Source of the DNA: Blautia sp. An81 | GTDB lineage: Bacteria; Bacillota; Clostridia; Lachnospirales; Lachnospiraceae | Assembly (NCBI RefSeq): GCF_002161285.1 | Contig: NZ_NFHH01000025.1 | Span: 1 to 55,467, forward strand | Length of the DNA stretch: 55,467 nucleotides | Direction of reading: 5' to 3' | Part shown: piece by piece, positions 51,838 through 55,467 of the stretch | Position numbering within the stretch: position 1 is the first letter of the stretch | Layout of the letters: every line of letters starts with the position of its first letter | Position numbers and translations under genes: made by a program | Notes under the pieces: model-generated | What the model was told of the DNA's origin: nothing | Database searches by the model: none | The model's input: the letters and a program-made list of their open reading frames with translations, nothing else

Positions 51838-52623
51838 ATGAATTATTTTGATGATGAGTTAAAAATAATAGAGAAAGTACAAAATTTAGAAACAGAATCA
51901 GTTTTACTTGCAACATCCAGTGACGAAGAAGCGGAAGTTTTTCAGTCAATATATAATAGTGACAAATGGAAAGATTGGATTAATTCTTCTGGAAAGTCTG
52001 ATCCGCCACCTGATTTTTATAATGATAGATTAGGATTTATGATGGATGTGATGAGGATAGATGATCACGCATTTGTAAATAAAGACGGTAAGATTATTAA
52101 TCCTACAAATATGCGGGAAAGTAGAATACAAAAAGAAATTAAACAGAGTGGAATACTTGATGTTTTTCCAAATGTAAAATCTATAATGGTGAATGCTATA
52201 ACTGATTTACCTACAAATGAAGATCATAATTATAGTTTTTACTTAAACAACTTTAGACGTGTAGTTATGCAACACAATGAAAGCATTGGTTTGTATCGTA
52301 AAAACCATCCGGGATACAAGACGATATTTTTGGTTTTTGATGAGTCGAGTGGCTATATTGAATCTGAATCTCTTATAAATCAGCATGTGATTAAAGGGTA
52401 CCCACATTATTGGTTTGCTGATCAGGCTTTTGTAGAAGTTATAAAACGGGTGAGTGCGGATTTTATTTTTTGGTTTGCACCGTTTAAGTATTATGAATTA
52501 TTATCAGAACAAAATTTTCCTGAATTGCCCCAGGCATGTATATTCTCATTAAAGAATTTAAGCAAATTAATTGCTAAACCGATAAAATATGAAGCAAATT
52601 TAATGAGGAGTGCAGAAAAATGA
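51838..52623 (+). CDS. Unknown protein, probably truncated by an in-frame stop
   Basis: 261 residues, soluble, with no recognised domain; marks are DKWKDWINSSGKSDPPPDFYN and GYKTIFLVFDESSGYIE. The TGA at 52621 is followed in the same frame by 32 more codons of plausible protein (DGYNIEIEYLEKVLSKNREW, then WIDPKKRKKSFLQ) to TAA at 52720-52722. A full protein of about 294 residues is likely, broken by one nonsense change. AGGAGAC precedes the ATG. It may be a separate defence gene or an unrelated cargo gene. Confidence 0.6.
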   Translation: MNYFDDELKIIEKVQNLETESVLLATSSDEEAEVFQSIYNSDKWKDWINSSGKSDPPPDFYNDRLGFMMDVMRIDDHAFVNKDGKIINPTNMRESRIQKEIKQSGILDVFPNVKSIMVNAITDLPTNEDHNYSFYLNNFRRVVMQHNESIGLYRKNHPGYKTIFLVFDESSGYIESESLINQHVIKGYPHYWFADQAFVEVIKRVSADFIFWFAPFKYYELLSEQNFPELPQACIFSLKNLSKLIAKPIKYEANLMRSAEK

Positions 52624-52843
52624 GATGGGTACAATATTGAAATTGAATACCTTGAGAAAGTTTTGAGTAAAAATAGGGAATGGATAGATCCTAAAAAGAG
52701 AAAGAAAAGTTTTTTGCAATAATGTCGTGATGTTTATTCATAGGCAATTGGTAAAATGAACAAGAAAAATCCATTAAGTTAGCGAATTATTGAATGGAGA
52801 ATATAGAAAAGGATTTTGAATATATTATTTAGTAGCTGTTAAT

Positions 52844-53041
52844 TTAATTATGAAATCTCACGATTTTATTCAAATCATCACATTCCAAAATTCTTGAAAG
52901 TTTCTCCAGGGTGTTCAGTGTAATGTTCTTATTCTTTTTCAGAGAATCCAAGGTTTTATTATCGATACCGCTTTTTAAAAGCTGGTACTGAGTGATCCCT
53001 TTTTGTTCCATGGTTTCCCATAGTGGACTAAAATCTATCAT
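52844..53041 (-). CDS. Small XRE-family regulator
   Basis: 65 residues, a complete Cro/C1-type HTH (MEQKGITQYQLLKSGIDNKTLDSLKKNKNITLNTLEKLSRIL). On the reverse strand AAAGGGG is 8 nt before the ATG at 53041. It diverges from the gene at 53159, and the gap contains a palindrome likely to be its operator. 52723-52843 shows no gene. Confidence 0.85.
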   Translation of the reverse strand: MIDFSPLWETMEQKGITQYQLLKSGIDNKTLDSLKKNKNITLNTLEKLSRILECDDLNKIVRFHN

Positions 53042-53100
53042 ATTGAACACCCCTTTCCGTTTAAAGATAATTCAATTATAGGGGCTACCGTTGGAAAACA

Positions 53101-53132
53101 GTATTGTGGAGATATTCACAATACTATATAAT
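53101..53132 (+). promoter_or_regulatory. Palindromic operator overlapping a promoter
   Basis: GTATTGTGG...TCACAATAC (53101-53124) is an 8-of-9 inverted repeat with a 6-nt centre. TATAAT at 53127 follows; the -35 (TTGTGG, 53104) lies inside the left arm. Binding of the XRE protein here would block the 53159 gene. Confidence 0.6.
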
Positions 53133-53158
53133 AGATATGTGAACGGGAGGATCCTATT

Positions 53159-53512
53159 ATGCATGAAGGGGAAAAAATAAATAAGAGACTATGTAAATTT
53201 TTTATTGAGATATTTGAATTCACAGATGAACAATTAGCAGCGATAGATTGTCAAATTCCCATGACACAAGAGATTTATGATTCTATCCTGGATTGTTGCA
53301 TGGAACTGGGAACGGCTGCTGATGATTTGTTTTATAGGATGTTACTTGAGTATCCGGACTTTCTGTCTGTTTACGCCCAGAAAATAGAAGATGAAGTAAA
53401 CGAGAAATATGCAGATATAGATATACCAGAATCTTCCCCGGAAGAATTAGATGCTGGCTGGGAAGATCTATGTCAAAGAATCCGGGAAAAATACGGAGAA
53501 GATGCAATATAA
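53159..53512 (+). CDS. Unknown acidic protein
   Basis: 117 residues, strongly acidic and helical (EDEVNEKYADIDIPESSPEELD). No family recognised. CGGGAGG is 8 nt upstream. Controlled, it seems, by the divergent XRE gene. Could be an element-specific regulator or anti-repressor-type protein. Confidence 0.55.
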   Translation: MHEGEKINKRLCKFFIEIFEFTDEQLAAIDCQIPMTQEIYDSILDCCMELGTAADDLFYRMLLEYPDFLSVYAQKIEDEVNEKYADIDIPESSPEELDAGWEDLCQRIREKYGEDAI

Positions 53513-53550
53513 TAAAATGTATTTTCAATCATAAGTCGAATATGGCCGAT

Positions 53551-53584
53551 ACGCATTCAGTTTGAAACTGGGTGCGTTTTTTTT
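53551..53584 (+). terminator. Rho-independent terminator
   Basis: ACGCATTCAGTTT pairs with GAAACTGGGTGCGT, followed by TTTTTTTT. Confidence 0.9.
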
Positions 53585-53640
53585 GCCTTTTTTAAATATC
53601 CTATCTCCAAACACTGTATAATCCTCGAATTTCCTTTCTA

Positions 53641-53960
53641 TAAGTGAGGGGAAATATTTTTTGAAGCAGAAAATTAAAAGATTTTTCGAATCTCCTTGTA
53701 TTTCTGCCTCTGACAATTGGGTTAAGTGAGGGGATCTTTAAAGAATAAAAAAGATAAGAGTGGATCTAGTTGATAAGAATAAAATTTATTTCTTTTTGAC
53801 CCTGTATAATAGCCGCTCCCGGTTACGTTAAGTGAGGGGGTAGATATTATAGAGCAAGATCCACCCGTGTTAAGCGGTTATGCCATTCCTGGCAGTCCTC
53901 TAACTTACAGGTTGAGCTCTTGATGGGGATTTTTCCAGAGCAAGATCCACCCCGTAATAC
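53641..53960 (+). repeat. Repeat-rich region upstream of mobC (candidate oriT or origin)
   Basis: TAAGTGAGGGG occurs three times (53641, 53727, 53828). AGAGCAAGATCCACCC occurs twice (53851 and 53938), the second followed by a CACTATCGTG dyad at about 53959. No gene from 53513 to 54154. Spacing and location before mobC fit an oriT/relaxosome site or iterons for RepA; which one is not decidable by eye. Confidence 0.5.
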
Positions 53961-54154
53961 ACTATCGTGTTTTCCTGTGTAGGGCTCTTGCCTGGGATTT
54001 CGATTCCCCATACCCTCGATGATCTGCCGATCTGGCAGATATTGGCGTCCACTGGAAAGTGGGACGCAGCACAAAAGGAAGATTCCGGCAGGACTGCCGG
54101 TTCTCCCCTTTGTGGTGTTACTGAAGTAACTGAAAGAAAAAAGGAGATGAAGTC

Positions 54155-54541
54155 ATGAGAAAAAAGAGAATGGAACAAGAACTGAACCATCCGCATTTTG
54201 TCGGAGTCCGGCTTTCGGATATTGAGCTGGAACTTCTGGACAGGAAGGCGGAGATTCTGGGGGTGTCCAGATCCGAATGCCTGCGGAAATTGCTGGTGGA
54301 AAAGGAGATTGTGCATCGGGTAGAAGTGGTCGCCGATATGGAAGAACTGAGAAGTCTGGTGGGGGCATATGGAAAGATCGGTGTGAACCTGAATCAGATC
54401 GCACGGTACTTCAATACGGGCGGGGAGCGTTCGCTGGCTATGGAAGATGAAATCCGTCACTGCATTGCGGAATTGTTTGCACTCAGGGAAGAAGTGTTGA
54501 AGATGGCAGGGGATTTTGAACGGGATTATCGTCGCAGGTAA
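54155..54541 (+). CDS. mobC: MobC-like relaxosome accessory protein
   Basis: 128 residues. N-terminal ribbon-helix-helix (FVGVRLSDIELELLDRKAEILGVSRSECLRKLL) and the family signature GAYGKIGVNLNQIARYFNTG. MobC proteins bind oriT and help the relaxase nick it. AAAAGGAG lies 9 nt before the ATG. No relaxase gene is in the window; it may lie farther right. Confidence 0.87.
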   Translation: MRKKRMEQELNHPHFVGVRLSDIELELLDRKAEILGVSRSECLRKLLVEKEIVHRVEVVADMEELRSLVGAYGKIGVNLNQIARYFNTGGERSLAMEDEIRHCIAELFALREEVLKMAGDFERDYRRR

Positions 54542-54566
54542 AGTAGTCCAGACAAATTGTTCTAAA

Positions 54567-54725
54567 ATGATACCGAAACACGACCAAACTGCATTTTTGA
54601 CTGCTAGACAGGAGAAACCCCAGGCAAATATATTTGAGGTCAAAAAAGCCTGTCGTAAAGGGCAAAAAATGCAAAAAATGATACCGAAACGTGACCATAT
54701 TTCGCTGTCCTGTATCAGGTACTGA
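54567..54725 (+). CDS. Possible 52-residue protein with an internal repeat
   Basis: Starts MIPKHDQTAF and repeats the motif near its end as MIPKRDHISL; at DNA level ATGATACCGAAAC is repeated 111 bp apart (54567 and 54678). No clear ribosome site. It could be a tiny gene or simply two DNA-binding sites between mobC and the next gene. Confidence 0.25.
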   Translation: MIPKHDQTAFLTARQEKPQANIFEVKKACRKGQKMQKMIPKRDHISLSCIRY

Positions 54726-54745
54726 CAGGATGGCAGGAAGGAGGA

Positions 54746-54955
54746 ATGTCTGTGCCGAGAATGAGCAAGAAAAGAAAACAGGAATTGGCTTTTTTTCTCA
54801 ATGAAAGAAGGCGCATTGCCCACAATGACACCTGCCGGAAATGTGTTGGAGACTGCAAGCAGAGTTTCCGGACGGTGATTGTCTGTTGCCCCTGCTATGA
54901 ATCCAAGCGAAGCCGTCGGCGGAAGATCAGACAGAAACAAAAGGATGGATGTTAA
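54746..54955 (+). CDS. Small Cys-rich basic protein of mobilisable elements
   Basis: 69 residues with CRKC, GDCK and CCPCY motifs (probable zinc site) and a very basic tail (KRSRRRKIRQKQK). GGAAGGAGG precedes the ATG. Similar small proteins occur before repA in Tn1549-like elements. Overlaps repA by 11 nt, so translationally coupled. Confidence 0.6.
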   Translation: MSVPRMSKKRKQELAFFLNERRRIAHNDTCRKCVGDCKQSFRTVIVCCPCYESKRSRRRKIRQKQKDGC

Positions 54956-55467
54956 GAATAAAGATCAGATGGCATACATGACGGATCAGACCCAGATTCC
55001 GGTATATCTTCCTTACCCACGGTTTCTGCTGGGGATGGATCTGACTCAGACAGCCAAGGTCCTGTATGCTCTATTGCTGGATCGGGCGAGTCTTTCTAGG
55101 AAGACAGGGTGGAAGGATGAGGAAGGCCACATTTTTGTGGTTTATCCCATTGCTTATCTGGCTGACGATCTTAGAAAGAGTCCCATGACTGTAAAAAAGG
55201 CATTGAATGAACTGGAAGAAGCCGGACTTCTGGTAAGAAAAAAGCAGGGATTTTCAAAACCGAATCTGCTGTATGTCAGAATTCCGGCAGAGGGAAAGAA
55301 AAGTTTCCCTGTGAAGGAAAGAAAAGTGTCCCTCAAAGGGAAAGAAAATGATACTTATGAGGGAAAGAAACCTGTCCCTGTGAGGGATAGAAAAGTATCC
55401 CCTAATTACTTAAATAATAGTTACTTGATGTATAGTCAAACAAATAAAGAGAGAGAAGCGCGCTCTG
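54945..55467 (+). CDS. RepA-like replication initiator, N-terminal part (runs off the window)
   Basis: 174 residues visible. The N-terminal winged-helix domain has YLPYPRFLLGMDLTQTAKVLYALLLDRA and a second helix-turn-helix LRKSPMTVKKALNELEEAGLL, typical of RepA_N/replisome organiser proteins. It initiates replication of the mobile element. ATG 54945 is the first in-frame start; 54969 and 54978 are alternatives. The visible tail contains repeated KG/GKK...VP words. Its C-terminus should resemble the fragment at 1-171. Confidence 0.82.
   Translation, partial: MDVKNKDQMAYMTDQTQIPVYLPYPRFLLGMDLTQTAKVLYALLLDRASLSRKTGWKDEEGHIFVVYPIAYLADDLRKSPMTVKKALNELEEAGLLVRKKQGFSKPNLLYVRIPAEGKKSFPVKERKVSLKGKENDTYEGKKPVPVRDRKVSPNYLNNSYLMYSQTNKEREARS

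Noticed and set aside
53641-53960. CRISPR array
   Set aside because: The repeats are short, few and unequally spaced, with no cas genes. No CRISPR-like array was found elsewhere in the window.
53900-54940. 346-codon open frame on the minus strand
   Set aside because: It is the reverse shadow of mobC and its neighbours, has low-complexity Ser/Pro/His/Phe content, and no ribosome site.
1-55467. Window as one closed circle (repA split across the ends)
   Set aside because: Joining the last base to the first leaves repA out of frame (523 nt from its start, 1 nt over), so the two repA parts belong to different copies.

Overview
The window looks like a Firmicutes chromosome segment, most likely from a gut Clostridia of the Lachnospiraceae. 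The clues are strong AGGAGG-type ribosome sites, Tn916-like and IS21-like genes, a CIRCE-controlled small heat-shock gene, and a mix of AT-rich cargo with moderate-GC conjugation genes. Almost everything is mobile DNA. Only about 1.5 kb (28.93-30.46 kb: hsp20 and one unknown gene) looks like resident chromosome.

Layout. (1) 1-2.88 kb is the right end of element A: end of repA, a DnaC/IstB-like ATPase, a small excisionase-like gene and a tyrosine integrase, ending at the core TTAGCACTCA (2882). (2) 2.88-28.93 kb is element B, a complete 26-kb Tn916-family ICE. It carries an adhesin, DUF961 genes, an FtsK-like coupling protein, oriT, MobT, TcpD/E, a VirB4-like ATPase, a TcpH-like membrane protein, a lysozyme/NlpC protein, TcpC, XRE and sigma regulators, Xis and Int. 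Its cargo is a SieB-like protein, a RloC-like ATPase, two ArdA proteins and a WYL/GNAT pair. (3) 28.93-30.46 kb holds the CIRCE operator, an hsp20 with a nonsense mutation, and an unknown gene. (4) 30.46-36.6 kb is a graveyard of element ends: element C with an AlbA_2 gene and an integrase relic, a roughly 0.7-kb mini-element D, and an IS21-family IS inserted into D's attachment core with a 5-bp target duplication. (5) 36.4-53.1 kb is a defence-like cargo zone: an unrecognised three-gene cassette, an IetAS-type AAA/subtilase pair, and a long operon of two helicase-nucleases, MazG, HNH, methyltransferase, Nmad3-like, nuclease-like and NUDIX genes. (6) 53.1-55.5 kb starts a mobilisation/replication module (mobC, small Cys-rich protein, repA), the same class of module whose far end opens the window.

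How it fits together. The element termini share one architecture: core, hairpin, then paired Int arm sites (TGGTGTAGTAA, or TTGGTGTCAA in B) on the left, and arm sites, hairpin, core on the right. The core TTAGCACTCA equals the left half of the HrcA/CIRCE operator in front of hsp20, so integrases appear to have used this heat-shock operator as a landing site repeatedly. The defence cargo in zone 5 plausibly belongs to an integrative mobilisable element whose mob-rep module is at the right edge and whose integrase lies outside the window.

Several genes carry single lesions: dnaC-like, the second DUF961, a small pre-ardA gene, a winged-helix regulator, hsp20, and the 51.8-kb gene. All functional calls come from reading motifs; no database search was run.
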